From Guptibacillus hwajinpoensis (GTDB lineage Bacteria; Bacillota; Bacilli; Bacillales; Guptibacillaceae), in NCBI RefSeq assembly GCF_005144865.1, contig NZ_SWFM01000006.1, positions 1 to 64,000 of the forward strand: DNA of 64,000 nt. Direction: 5' to 3'. A program made the position numbers and the translations under genes. The notes under the pieces were generated by a model. The model saw nothing but the letters and a program-made list of their open reading frames with translations, did not search any database and was not told the DNA's origin. Below, piece after piece: positions 53,213 through 60,612 of this stretch; position 1 is the first letter of the stretch; every line of letters begins with the position of its first letter.

Positions 53213-53282
53213 AAGTATACTGCTTACAACAAATAAATGTAAGTACGCACATTTATCATACATAGTGTCAAAAAGTATACTG
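53213..53282. promoter_or_regulatory. Repeated aagtatactg motifs in the hxlA-hxlR region
   Basis: aagtatactg occurs at 53213-53222 and 53273-53282, and a partial copy aagtacgcac at 53241-53250. They lie between the divergent hxlA and hxlR. HxlR of B. subtilis activates hxlAB from repeated sites in the same place, so these are candidate HxlR sites. Confidence 0.5.
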
Positions 53283-53316
53283 TGAGTTATAATGGGCTTA
53301 GATGGAGGTGATGAGT

Positions 53317-53679
53317 ATGTCTCGTACCCAGGATAAAACATTTAACTGTGAAAAAGAATTAACTCTTGCTGTTATCGGAGGAAAATGGAAAATGCTCATT
53401 TTGTGGCATTTAGGTAAACAGGGGACAAAGCGATTTGGTGAGCTAAAGTCTCTTATGCCTGGTATCACCCAACGTATGTTAGTGAACCAGCTCAGAGAAT
53501 TAGAAGACGACCAGATCGTGAATCGCAAAGTATACCCAGTTGTTCCTCCGAAGGTAGAGTATTCTCTCACAGAACAGGGTGAAACATTGATGCCTATTCT
53601 CGATTCGATGTATGAATGGGGTAAGAACTATAATAAGAACGTGATTCAGAAGACAACAGAAAACAAAGAGTCCGTTTAA
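53317..53679 (+). CDS. hxlR: HxlR-type activator of the hxlAB operon
   Basis: A 120-residue winged-helix protein of the HxlR family. [55 protein letters not shown] is the DNA-binding core, with the conserved Cys near the N-terminus and the wing [23 protein letters not shown]. Start at 53317 follows ggaggtga. It is divergent from hxlAB, exactly as in B. subtilis, where formaldehyde triggers activation. Confidence 0.93.
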   Translation: MSRTQDKTFNCEKELTLAVIGGKWKMLILWHLGKQGTKRFGELKSLMPGITQRMLVNQLRELEDDQIVNRKVYPVVPPKVEYSLTEQGETLMPILDSMYEWGKNYNKNVIQKTTENKESV

Positions 53680-53696
53680 TAAGCATTATGCAAAAA

Positions 53697-53736
53697 AAGC
53701 AGCCTCAACCTTTTAAACTATGGTTGGGGCTGCTTT
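53697..53736. terminator. Terminator between hxlR and the esterase gene
   Basis: 13-bp stem agcagcctcaacc / ggttggggctgct with one mismatch, A run before and T run after, serving both convergent genes. Confidence 0.85.
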
Positions 53737-53745
53737 TCTATCTTC

Positions 53746-54546
53746 TTAATGTTGGACTAGTAAGAGGATTTCTTCTTTTATTGTTTCCCATGCAAAGGAG
53801 TTAACATCAGTTAGCATGAAATGTTCTGCTGCAGGAAGCTCAATAAACTTTACGAAGTCACCTGCACCTTCCGCTTCTCGATGATAGTGATCGCTAATTC
53901 CTATAGGCACATGGACATCAAGTGAACCATGTACAAGGACCTGCTGAACGCCTAGCGGAAGTAGTTCAACTGGGGAAGCATTTTTATATCGTTCAGGCAT
54001 GTCTTCAGGTGATCCACCCATTAGCTCAGCTGTAGGGTTATTTGGCTCTAGTGAAAGAACCTTATCCCGATAATGGTGTACGCCGTGCATCATCTCTAAA
54101 TCATTTACACCAGCGAGGCTGATGACGCCATGAATAAGAAGTGGATGTTCAGTAATGTAGAGCTCACTATTACGGTCAATGCGGTGGCGAGCAGCTAACC
54201 ACGTTGCGAGATGGCCACCAGCAGAATGTCCGATGGTGACAACCTTCTCTAAATTAAGGGGATATGTTTCTGCAAGAGTATTAAGGTAGTCGCTAGCTTT
54301 AGCTACGTCTGTAAGTGTTCCAGACCAGCCTCCACCTTCTTGACCGGTGCGTCGGTATTCAATGTTCCACGTGGCAAAACCGCTCTCTGTTAGATCTTCA
54401 GCAACTTCGCTCATTAACTCAAGCGTAAACGGGTTACGCCAGAAACCACCGTGAATCACGATTGCTACAGGATGAGGTCCATCTCCTTTAGGGAGTCGAA
54501 GTTCTCCGAATTGATTTTCATTTTCTCCGTAAAAAATTTTCTCCAT
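53746..54546 (-). CDS. Alpha/beta hydrolase, BD-FAE/esterase-lipase type
   Basis: A 266-residue cytosolic hydrolase. HGGFWRNPF (about 33-41) forms the oxyanion hole as in the hormone-sensitive-lipase and kynurenine-formamidase-like groups, the nucleophile Ser is in TIGHSAGGHLATWLAARH (about 105-122), a likely Asp is in HGSLDVHVPIG and the His in AAEHFMLTD (about 244-252). Substrate unknown; arylformamidase or carboxylesterase activity are both possible. Confidence 0.82.
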   Translation of the reverse strand: MEKIFYGENENQFGELRLPKGDGPHPVAIVIHGGFWRNPFTLELMSEVAEDLTESGFATWNIEYRRTGQEGGGWSGTLTDVAKASDYLNTLAETYPLNLEKVVTIGHSAGGHLATWLAARHRIDRNSELYITEHPLLIHGVISLAGVNDLEMMHGVHHYRDKVLSLEPNNPTAELMGGSPEDMPERYKNASPVELLPLGVQQVLVHGSLDVHVPIGISDHYHREAEGAGDFVKFIELPAAEHFMLTDVNSFAWETIKEEILLLVQH

Positions 54547-54601
54547 GCTTTCACCTCAAATGATCTCAATTTCATTCTTATTTATTATCGCATAGATTGA
54601 A

Positions 54602-54629
54602 AAAACCAATCGCCTAAACGATTGGTTTT
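54602..54629 (-). terminator. Terminator of the GerP-type gene
   Basis: Perfect 11-bp stem aaaaccaatcg / cgattggtttt, 6-base loop, with T residues on the reverse strand, 24 bases past the stop. Confidence 0.85.
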
Positions 54630-54653
54630 ACTTCGTAAAAAGTATAATGAGGC

Positions 54654-54842
54654 CTATTTCCCAATTCTAATCCCTTTTGCAATGCTATAAAAGTTGTTTA
54701 CGATCATAAACGAACCTGTATTGCCGCCGCCTGAACCAGTTACTGTGTTACTAACGGATATAGGCGATATAGTATGAGCGCACTGTACGACTGTGCCACT
54801 ATTATTCGTGATGATAACCGGTCCTCTGATAAAACATCCCAC
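54654..54842 (-). CDS. GerPA/GerPF-family spore germination protein
   Basis: A 62-residue protein: RGPVIITNNSGTVVQCAHTI, then SPISVSNTVTGSGGGNTGSF and a short basic end (GIRIGK). The GPVxI start, the SP-x-S segment and the Gly-rich GSGGGNTGSF correspond to GerPA/GerPF, which help nutrients pass the spore coat. It starts with GTG behind gaggagtg. Not part of a gerP operon here. An unusual feature is the Cys pair (residues 3 and 21). Confidence 0.8.
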   Translation of the reverse strand: MGCFIRGPVIITNNSGTVVQCAHTISPISVSNTVTGSGGGNTGSFMIVNNFYSIAKGIRIGK

Positions 54843-54972
54843 TTGTGATCACTCCTCTGATGCCAACATCTCCTTACAGTATATGGACAAACAGCAAAAG
54901 TGCTTGGACATGGTTCAAGAAAAGCACATACTAAAAGAAAAAACGCTCATTTCTGAGCAAACTGTTTGTTTA

Positions 54973-55215
54973 TCAAAGAAAGAAAGGTGAATAGCTGTAA
55001 GCTGCAATTGATGCAAGTCCAACAGCAATTAAGGCTGCCCCTAAAAAGAAGTAGCTTCCAAAGCCAGATCCATCATCACCTTCTCCATTCATGGGGCGGA
55101 GGTAAACATGATCATTATCGCAGTGATCGATGTACCCGTAATGTGTAGTCCCGCCAAGACAGCGAATCGCAACACATCTGCCAATATTGTTTGTAAACTC
55201 GTCGTGATAAGACAT
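54973..55215 (-). CDS. Small protein with N-terminal beta region and C-terminal membrane helix
   Basis: An 80-residue protein of unrecognised family. The first half (IGRCVAIRCLGGTTHYGYID, DNDHVYLRPMNGEGDD) alternates as short beta strands, resembling a small barrel such as those in spore surface proteins. The second half (FGSYFFLGAALIAVGLASIA then AYSYSPFFL) is one hydrophobic helix. A spore role is guessed only from the GerP-type neighbour 130 bases downstream. Confidence 0.65.
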   Translation of the reverse strand: MSYHDEFTNNIGRCVAIRCLGGTTHYGYIDHCDNDHVYLRPMNGEGDDGSGFGSYFFLGAALIAVGLASIAAYSYSPFFL

Positions 55216-55400
55216 TATTCTTCCTCACTTTCTTTATTGTCCTAGAGTTAATATACTCCTTTAGCTTGGACACATTATTAAACTATGAAATCAATGCTAG
55301 ATACGTTTGGACAGGAATGGAGAGGGAGGGAATTGTACTTTTGAGTTAGGGAAGCATTTTCAAAATTTAATAAATGTGTGAATAGTAATAAAGAAACAAA

Positions 55401-55434
55401 AAAGACTGAGATCAAGGAGAGGATCTCAGTCTTT
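55401..55434 (-). terminator. Terminator of the cstA operon
   Basis: Perfect 13-bp stem aaagactgagatc / gatctcagtcttt, 8-base loop, T run on the reverse strand. It begins 4 bases past the stop of the 49-residue membrane protein; no terminator lies between that gene and cstA. Confidence 0.88.
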
Positions 55435-55437
55435 CTA

Positions 55438-55587
55438 CTATAAAAATACAATTAGCGCGATTCCACATATGAATAAACAGCTAAGAATGAGTTTTCCGTA
55501 CAAAGGGAGTTGCTCTTTCCCTTTCTCGTTTATCCGTTCTTCCTCTTCATCAAGGGTATCTTTGTATTTATTGTTACAGCAGCCCAT
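55438..55587 (-). CDS. 49-residue membrane protein co-transcribed with cstA
   Basis: MGCCNNKYKDTLDEEEERIN starts the protein; a charged stretch EKGKEQLPLYGK is followed by one transmembrane helix LILSCLFICGIALIVFL at the very end. Ribosome site aaggggag is well placed. It lies 78 bases downstream of cstA on the same strand, before the first terminator, so it is probably the second gene of the cstA operon. It is not similar to the DUF466 protein that accompanies enterobacterial CstA. Function unknown; a transporter accessory role is inferred. Confidence 0.75.
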   Translation of the reverse strand: MGCCNNKYKDTLDEEEERINEKGKEQLPLYGKLILSCLFICGIALIVFL

Positions 55588-55664
55588 CAAAACTCCCCTT
55601 TTAAAATGAATTTAATCAAGTCCTTTAGGGGGATAACTGCTCCTAAAGGTTCGATTGTTTCACT

Positions 55665-57122
55665 TTACGCCACGCTGTCCTTGTTCAATCCAGAGATGTC
55701 TTCTTCAAGTGGCGTATTGGCAGCACGCTGTTTTCTTGCCGAGAAGAAAAAGGCAACGATAACGGCAATTGTAATGATTGTGGCTCCTATATAGGCAACG
55801 TTCATTGGTAACCTAAATCCAATTGGAGCGTTTAGAATGTAAGTTGTTGTCGCCATTGTGATGAAAATCGCTGGAATCACTGCAATCCAATAGTTCTTTT
55901 TCGCAATGAAGAGATACATTGCACCAACCCATAGTGCAATCATAGCTGTTGATTGGTTAGCCCATGAGAAGTAGCGCCAAAGTAGAGTAAAATCAATTTT
56001 TGTTAGACCGAATGCAACCACAAAAAGTGGAAGGGCGATCCAGAGACGGCTAGATACTTTACGTTGTGAGTAGTTGAAATAATCAGCAATGATCATACGT
56101 GCACTTCGGAATGCCGTATCGCCTGATGTAATTGGAAGTACGATAACACCAAGAATAGCTAGCGTTCCACCGATTGCTCCAAGCATTAATGTAGAAGCTT
56201 CACTTACGATCGCAGCAGGTCCGCCATTAGCAAGTAGTTCATTCAACCCTACAGGACCATTGAATAGGCTCATTGCTGCAGCAGCCCAAATCATTGCGAT
56301 GACACCCTCTGCAATCATCATACCGTAGAAAATTTTACGTCCTTGTTTTTCGTTTTGTGTTGTGCGCGAAATAATCGGTGTTTGTGTTGCGTGAAACCCA
56401 GAGAGTGCCCCACAAGAAATCGTTAAGAATAAGAGTGGGAATACTGGTGCACTATCAGGGTGAAGATTACTTAGCGTAATTTCTGGAATAGGTGCACCTG
56501 TGAACACAAGACCCACACCAACACCAATTGCACTGATAAGAAGCAGTGCACCGAAAATAGGATAAAAGCGTCCAATGATTTTATCAATTGGTAGTAATGT
56601 CGCAAGAATGTAGTAAAGAAAAATTGCGCCAAGAATAAGGCCCATTGTTGCCCAGCCATTCATTAAGTTATTTAAAAGACCAGCAGGCGCAGTAACGAAC
56701 ACAGTTCCTGTAAGAAGAAGTAACAACACAGCGAAAGCGTTCACAACATGTTTCATGACTTTACCAAGAAATCTCCCTGCAAGTTCAGGCAGGTGAGCGC
56801 CTCGGTTACGGATGGAAATCATTCCAGTTAAATAATCATGCACAGCACCGGCGAAGATACAGCCAAATACGATCCACAGAAAAGCAACCGGACCATAAAG
56901 AGCGCCTAGAATTGGTCCGAAAATAGGACCTACACCTGCTATATTTAAGAGTTGGATTAATGAGTTCTTTTTTGTGTTCATCGGTAGGTAGTCGACACCA
57001 TCTTGATGTGTGTAAGCTGGTGTTTGGCGTGCTTCATTCACCCCAAAAATTTTCTCAACAAATTTTCCATATGTGAAATAACCAATAATAAGAAGTGCAA
57101 CACCTGCTAGAAATGTATACAT
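55665..57122 (-). CDS. cstA: CstA family transporter (carbon starvation / pyruvate or peptide uptake)
   Basis: An integral membrane protein of 485 residues with about 13 hydrophobic segments, the short form of CstA (E. coli proteins have about 700). VARQTPAYTHQDGVDYLPMNTKKN-type N-terminal segment (NEARQTPAYTHQDGVDYLPM, about 25-44), VGPIFGPILGALYGP (about 64-78), the conserved DYLTGMISIRNRGAHLPELAG (about 96-116) and ISCGALSGFHATQTPIISRT (about 239-258) are family marks. E. coli members BtsT and CstA import pyruvate, and CstA also peptides. The two-component genes beside it make pyruvate a reasonable guess. Confidence 0.88.
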   Translation of the reverse strand: MYTFLAGVALLIIGYFTYGKFVEKIFGVNEARQTPAYTHQDGVDYLPMNTKKNSLIQLLNIAGVGPIFGPILGALYGPVAFLWIVFGCIFAGAVHDYLTGMISIRNRGAHLPELAGRFLGKVMKHVVNAFAVLLLLLTGTVFVTAPAGLLNNLMNGWATMGLILGAIFLYYILATLLPIDKIIGRFYPIFGALLLISAIGVGVGLVFTGAPIPEITLSNLHPDSAPVFPLLFLTISCGALSGFHATQTPIISRTTQNEKQGRKIFYGMMIAEGVIAMIWAAAAMSLFNGPVGLNELLANGGPAAIVSEASTLMLGAIGGTLAILGVIVLPITSGDTAFRSARMIIADYFNYSQRKVSSRLWIALPLFVVAFGLTKIDFTLLWRYFSWANQSTAMIALWVGAMYLFIAKKNYWIAVIPAIFITMATTTYILNAPIGFRLPMNVAYIGATIITIAVIVAFFFSARKQRAANTPLEEDISGLNKDSVA

Positions 57123-57161
57123 AAAATCATCCCTTCTCGTTCTTTGTATGCGTTTACATAT

Positions 57162-57167
57162 AGTATA
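57162..57167 (-). promoter_or_regulatory. -10 element of cstA
   Basis: On the reverse strand tatact lies 40 bases before the cstA start. The matching -35 position has only c-rich sequence, as expected for a promoter that needs an activator. Confidence 0.45.
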
Positions 57168-57226
57168 AGAGAGAAAGGGGATGAGTGGGGTGATTGGATG
57201 TTAACATGCAATAATGAGGGTTCAAG

Positions 57227-57256
57227 ATGCACATTCTAGAGACTGAAATGCACATT
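57227..57256. promoter_or_regulatory. Candidate LytTR operator: two direct repeats 21 bp apart
   Basis: atgcacatt occurs at 57227-57235 and 57248-57256, exactly 21 bases apart. LytTR-domain regulators bind paired direct repeats with this spacing. The site lies between the end of the LytT-type gene and cstA, about 70-100 bases upstream of the predicted cstA transcription start. Confidence 0.65.
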
Positions 57257-57259
57257 TGG

Positions 57260-57991
57260 TTACAGTTCTAGCTTCGAACGTAGCGGTTTAACGTAATTGC
57301 GGCTTACTGAGAGTTTATCTTTCACACCTTCTAACTCGAGTTGATAAGCCCCATTAAACCATGGTGTAAGTCGTGTTACATACTGAAGGTTTACAACATA
57401 TCCTTTATGAATTCTAAAAAAAGAATGAGAAGAGAGGCGACTTTCTAACTCCTTCAAAGTGGATTTCACTTCATAATCACTATTTCGTGTGATAATCCGT
57501 GAAATTTTGTCATCGCGGAAAATATATAGGATATCACTTGGATCAAGATAGTGAATATCTCCTTCAATCTCAATTGAAAGTTTGCTTTTCTTCAACGGCT
57601 CTTGTTCTTCTTTTTTTGGAGGTTGAACAAACTTCTCAAGCCGTTGTACCGTTTGTTTTAGCTGGTCTTCATCATAAGGTTTGAGTAAATAATCTACAGC
57701 TTCATAACGAAAAGCCTCAGCAGCGAATTCAGGATAGGCGGTAGCAAAAACAATGAGCGGTGGTTTCTTAAGCTCAAGTAATGCTTTAGCTGCTTCCATA
57801 CCATTCATGCGGGGCATTTCTACATCGAGAAACACAACGTCCGGTTGAAGCTGTAGTGCTTTAATAATAGCAGCTTCACCAGAGTCTGCTTCGCCTAAAA
57901 CGTCGATCTGTTGGAATTGTCCAAGAAGATGGACTAGCTCCTGGCGGCTGTACCGTTCATCATCAACGATTAATATTTTAATCTTGTTCAT
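57260..57991 (-). CDS. LytTR-family response regulator
   Basis: A 243-residue regulator. The receiver has ILIVDDERYSRQEL, the phosphoacceptor Asp in DVVFLDVEMPRMNGMEAAK (about 55) and FATAYPEFAAEAF, VDYLLKPYDEDQL. The C-terminal LytTR DNA-binding domain (about 145-240) includes DILYIFRDDKISRIITRNSDYEVKSTLKELESRLSSHSFFRIHKGYVVNLQYV. It overlaps in operon with the LytS-type kinase (3 bases apart) and lies directly before cstA. By analogy it resembles BtsR/LytT. Confidence 0.92.
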   Translation of the reverse strand: MNKIKILIVDDERYSRQELVHLLGQFQQIDVLGEADSGEAAIIKALQLQPDVVFLDVEMPRMNGMEAAKALLELKKPPLIVFATAYPEFAAEAFRYEAVDYLLKPYDEDQLKQTVQRLEKFVQPPKKEEQEPLKKSKLSIEIEGDIHYLDPSDILYIFRDDKISRIITRNSDYEVKSTLKELESRLSSHSFFRIHKGYVVNLQYVTRLTPWFNGAYQLELEGVKDKLSVSRNYVKPLRSKLEL

Positions 57992-57994
57992 ATC

Positions 57995-59728
57995 TTAGTC
58001 CTCCGTAGTTGGAATCAGAAAGCAAATGGTAGTGCCCTTGTTCTGTTCGCTTTTAATCTGTATGCTTGCGTCGTTTCCAAATAACATTGTTAAGCGTCGG
58101 TTCACATTGTATAAACCAAGTCCTGTCCCACTTTGAGAGTGGACATGCGATACGCCAAGCTCATTGACTCGATCAGGCGTCATTCCTTCTCCGTTGTCTG
58201 TAACGCAGACGAGAATACCATGTGATTGACTATTGATGCTGATTTCAACAATACAATCGATGTCTTTATTTTTTATACCGTGCTTAATTGCGTTTTCTAC
58301 AATTGGCTGCAAAGTGAGTGGTGGGAGCTGAACAGAAAGTGCAGATTCTTCAATATTGTATTGCACGGTGAGTCGGTCTACGAAACGGGCTTCTTCAACT
58401 TCCAAGTAAGCTCTGACGTGCTTCAATTCTTGGTTAAGAGAGGTCATATTGGCTGTTGTGCCAGATAAATTCTGTCTAAGAAAGTGCGACAGTGAGACTA
58501 ATAATTTACGTGCCTTGTCTGGTTCAATACGAATTAATGAAATGATTGTATTTAGTGAATTAAATAGAAAATGTGGACTAATTTGCGCTTGCAGGGCTTT
58601 AATTTCTGCTTCCTTTGCAAGCTGATAAGCTTTGTCCGCTTCAGCAATTTCTAGCTGGTTGCTTAGAAGATTACTAAGCCCCGAGACAAGTTCTGTAATA
58701 ATATGTGTGATTTCTTTCTCGGACTTAAAATAAAACTTCAGCGTTCCGATCGTTTTTCCACGCTGCTTTAATGGCGCAATGATAGCTGCACCGAGCGGAC
58801 AGTGTTCTTCGGCACAATGAATGGCCCTGTCATTTGCGATAACGACCTCACCTTTGTCGATTACTTTTCTAGTTATGGTGGTCTGTATTGTATGTCCTGA
58901 CTGATGATGATCGTCTCCGAGGCCAACGTGACTTAAAATATGTGATCTGTCTGTAATGGCGACAGCACTACCTTCGATTTCTTCGTGAAGAATAAGACAT
59001 ACTTCCTTCGCTGAATCAGGAGTAAGTCCTTTCCGTAAATAGCCAAGCGTTTGATCTGCAATACGAAGCGTTTTCTGGGCCTGAATAGCTCCGGCTTTTT
59101 CTTCCTCATTTACTACGTTTTTAATTACAAGAAGAAAGAGGGCGCATCCTATTCCGTTAGCAAGTATCATTGGGATACCAATGATTTCAACGAGTGCCAG
59201 GGCATTTTCCATTGGCTTTGATAACAGAAGAATAATAAGCATTTGAACCGTCTCAGCGCCTGCTCCAATAAGAAAAGCGGAGTGGAGCTTTACATGACGA
59301 TTCCGTTTGTGAAGGGAACCTGCAATAAGTCCAGCAATGATTGAAGCTAGTCCACAAGCAAGAGCAGTGAAGCCCCCCAGCAAATAACGGTGGAGCCCAG
59401 CAATTAGTCCTGCTCCTAGTCCAACTCTTTTTCCTCCAAGAAGTCCAGCAAGTACAACACCAATTACTCGGGAGTTCGCGATCGCTTCCTCTGATGAGAG
59501 CTCAAGCGGCCACGAATTAAATTGAAGGGATTCCGTACTGAATGTTAGACCTGTATACGTGCCGATAATTCCAAAGAAGCCGAAGAAACCAATCGCAACA
59601 TACTGTTGCTTACGTGCAAGCTGATCGCTATGTATCATATCTCGAAAGAAGCGAAAGCGAGTTAGCACAAATGCAATCGTTACAATGATGCCAAGTCGCT
59701 CAAGCATCGTAAGCAAGAGTTCAAACAT
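57995..59728 (-). CDS. LytS-type sensor histidine kinase
   Basis: A 577-residue kinase. The N-terminal 200 residues form the 5TM-5TMR_LYT membrane module (IGTYTGLTF, VGVVLAGLLGGKRVGLGAGLIAGLHRYLLGGFTALACGLASIIAGLIAG). A GAF domain (about 225-355) follows with a Cys-containing segment (AIHCAEEHCPLG). The His_kinase box QAQISPHFLFNSLNTIISLIRIEP (about 373-396) has the phosphoacceptor His, and TDNGEGMTPDRV with GTGLGLYNVNRRL is the ATP site. LytS and BtsS relatives sense extracellular pyruvate; the ligand here is inferred. Confidence 0.92.
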   Translation of the reverse strand: MFELLLTMLERLGIIVTIAFVLTRFRFFRDMIHSDQLARKQQYVAIGFFGFFGIIGTYTGLTFSTESLQFNSWPLELSSEEAIANSRVIGVVLAGLLGGKRVGLGAGLIAGLHRYLLGGFTALACGLASIIAGLIAGSLHKRNRHVKLHSAFLIGAGAETVQMLIILLLSKPMENALALVEIIGIPMILANGIGCALFLLVIKNVVNEEEKAGAIQAQKTLRIADQTLGYLRKGLTPDSAKEVCLILHEEIEGSAVAITDRSHILSHVGLGDDHHQSGHTIQTTITRKVIDKGEVVIANDRAIHCAEEHCPLGAAIIAPLKQRGKTIGTLKFYFKSEKEITHIITELVSGLSNLLSNQLEIAEADKAYQLAKEAEIKALQAQISPHFLFNSLNTIISLIRIEPDKARKLLVSLSHFLRQNLSGTTANMTSLNQELKHVRAYLEVEEARFVDRLTVQYNIEESALSVQLPPLTLQPIVENAIKHGIKNKDIDCIVEISINSQSHGILVCVTDNGEGMTPDRVNELGVSHVHSQSGTGLGLYNVNRRLTMLFGNDASIQIKSEQNKGTTICFLIPTTED

Positions 59729-59750
59729 GAGAGAAAGCTCCTTTCGTGGT

Positions 59751-59801
59751 TCGTGGTGCCTGTCACCACCCGATATACGTCATATTCTGTCGAATAGTGA
59801 A
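59751..59801. repeat. ggtgcctgtcaccacccgat repeat, copy 1
   Basis: A block whose first part is itself a small dyad (ggtg-cctgt-cacc). Bases ggtgcctgtcaccacccgat occur again at 60452-60471, and similarity continues loosely (tgtcgaa in both). It flanks the PH-domain gene together with copy 2. Confidence 0.7.
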
Positions 59802-59856
59802 GCGGTTTCTTCTTATTATAACGGTTTTGGATGAGGGATAAAATGGGGGGATGAGC

Positions 59857-59957
59857 ATGTCTAATCTTTATTTAATAATGGGCGTATCCTAAAGGAGAAT
59901 TAAATGGACATCTTATGCATGAAGTGTTTTGTTACTGAATGGAAGAAAAGCGATTAA
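59857..59957 (+). other. Two overlapping mini-frames with ribosome sites
   Basis: An 11-codon frame (59857-59892, MSNLYLIMGVS) follows gggggatg, and a 17-codon frame (59904-59957, MDILCMKCFVTEWKKSD) follows aaaggaga that overlaps the first stop codon. A hairpin follows at 59976. Whether they are translated is not known. Confidence 0.25.
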
Positions 59958-59975
59958 AAAGATATAATACATAAA

Positions 59976-60006
59976 AGAAAGAAGCAGACAAGGTCTGCTT
60001 CTTTCT
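59976..60006 (-). terminator. Terminator of the PH-domain gene
   Basis: Perfect 14-bp stem agaaagaagcagac / gtctgcttctttct with a 3-base loop, 13 bases past the stop; the reverse strand continues with T residues. Confidence 0.88.
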
Positions 60007-60019
60007 ATCGTAAATCACC

Positions 60020-60397
60020 TCATCCACAAAGTTCAGCAAGAATCTTTTGAACTGAATAGATACTATCGTCTTTCTTAAACTGCTTTGAAAAAGTGGGAGC
60101 CTGTGAACTAGAAACCCAGATCTTAAGCTCAGCATCAAGGTCAAAGTGTCCGGCTGTTTCGATGCTATAGTGTGAGATATTTTTGTAAGGAACTGAATGA
60201 TACTCGATTTTTTTACCTGTCATTCCTTGCTTATCCACAAAGAGTAGACGCTTGTCAGTGAATACAATTAAATCACGCACAAGCTTAAATGCTGCATTCA
60301 CTTCTTCCGTGTCAGCAAGAATATTGGAAAGTTCCTTCTTAACATCTTCCTTATCCATGGTAGATGCGTTTCCCATAAAGCCGCTTAGAATACCCAT
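60020..60397 (-). CDS. Bacterial PH-domain protein (bPH_1 / DUF1696)
   Basis: A 125-residue soluble protein that is one bacterial pleckstrin-homology-like domain: VNAAFKLVRDLIVFTDKRLLFVDKQG (about 34-59), KKIEYHSVPYKNISHYSIETAG and a C-terminal helix (DDSIYSVQKILAELCG). Proteins of this type are widespread in Bacillus and form oligomeric rings; the role is unknown. A strong gaggagg precedes the ATG. It is flanked on both sides by the ggtgcctgtcaccaccc repeat. Confidence 0.85.
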   Translation of the reverse strand: MGILSGFMGNASTMDKEDVKKELSNILADTEEVNAAFKLVRDLIVFTDKRLLFVDKQGMTGKKIEYHSVPYKNISHYSIETAGHFDLDAELKIWVSSSQAPTFSKQFKKDDSIYSVQKILAELCG

Positions 60398-60451
60398 TAT
60401 TATTCCTCCTCTGCATGTTAACTGCTATCTTACTAGTATTCTATCATAGGT

Positions 60452-60500
60452 GGTGCCTGTCACCACCCGATTTAGCTCGACTAGTGTCGAACGATTTCTA
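60452..60500. repeat. ggtgcctgtcaccacccgat repeat, copy 2
   Basis: Second copy, in the same orientation as the one at 59751, with the first 20 or so bases identical. Located between the PH-domain promoter region and the next gene. Confidence 0.7.
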
Positions 60501-60612
60501 GAATGTAATGCCAGAATAAGCATACGTTTCCAATGATGCCAATGATAAAATAAATTCAGTAAATCGCATCATAATAGAGAGCGCATTACTCTCACATTTA
60601 GGAGGGAATCAC

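Noticed and set aside
51939-53679. The hxl genes as a methylotrophy island
   Set aside because: The three-gene arrangement is the same as in B. subtilis, where it serves formaldehyde detoxification; no methanol or methylamine oxidation genes are near.
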